The notes under the pieces were generated by a model. It saw nothing but the letters and a program-made list of their open reading frames with translations. It was not told the DNA's origin and did no database searches. This document shows, piece after piece, positions 22,529-22,548 of a stretch of 22,548 nucleotides of DNA. The stretch spans positions 1 through 22,548 of the forward strand of contig DEPD01000099.1 of the NCBI GenBank assembly GCA_002358575.1, given 5' to 3'. The number at the start of each line of letters is the position of its first letter. The first letter of the stretch is position 1. The stretch is from Lachnospiraceae bacterium UBA3401. Its GTDB lineage: Bacteria > Bacillota > Clostridia > Lachnospirales > Lachnospiraceae. Position numbers and translations under genes: made by a program.

Positions 22529-22548
22529 TTGTTGCAATTCACACCAAA

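Noticed and set aside
1..22548. CRISPR arrays, tRNA or rRNA genes, full insertion sequences or prophage genes
   Set aside because: No regularly spaced direct repeats, no tRNA-like or rRNA-like sequence and no transposase, integrase or phage structural gene were seen on either strand.

Overview
The window looks like chromosome from a low-to-moderate GC, spore-forming Clostridia, probably Lachnospiraceae or a close relative. The reasons are three spoVA spore-membrane genes, an agr-type peptide quorum-sensing locus, strong AGGAGG-like ribosome sites, short clostridial XRE regulators and several MATE/MFS exporters. This placement is inference from gene content; no database was consulted.

Layout. 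Positions 1-185 hold one copy of a dispersed hairpin repeat. Next, all on +, come an MFS transporter (186-1418), a secreted protein with two copper-amine-oxidase-like and two PepSY domains (1556-2659), argC (2690-3634), an RsmF-type rRNA methyltransferase (3669-5069), a MATE exporter (5066-6427), a 64-residue unknown protein (6473-6667) and a second MATE exporter (6898-8262). A minus-strand type II restriction-modification pair lies at 8389-10555.

The centre (10926-14863) is a rearranged agr quorum-sensing locus. XRE regulator, LytTR response regulator and AgrC-like kinase run on +. They face a minus-strand agrB-agrD pair, and a second XRE gene is divergent from agrB. agrD (13350-13511) encodes only 53 residues and is easily missed; it has the features of an autoinducing-peptide precursor. 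agrB and agrD are separated by a structured element of about 190 bp with terminal inverted repeats and a 6-bp direct repeat at its edges, which looks like a small non-autonomous transposon (MITE).

spoVAA-spoVAB-spoVAC follow (14948-16517) and end at a strong bidirectional terminator without spoVAD or spoVAE. On the minus strand are a cytoplasmic GH13 amylase-family enzyme with an unusual C-terminal tail (16592-18298) and a two-gene operon: a soluble hybrid histidine kinase (20391-22253) followed by an HD-GYP-like protein (18494-20332). The window closes with a second copy of the first repeat in inverted orientation.

How the genes work together. The best-supported functional unit is the agr system: AgrB matures and exports the AgrD peptide, the AgrC-like kinase senses it, and the LytTR regulator changes transcription. 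The kinase/HD-GYP pair is a second, probably cytosolic, signalling unit. The most interesting points are the previously hidden agrD, the MITE-like insertion between agrB and agrD, and the inverted hairpin repeats at the two window ends, whose differences are all transitions.
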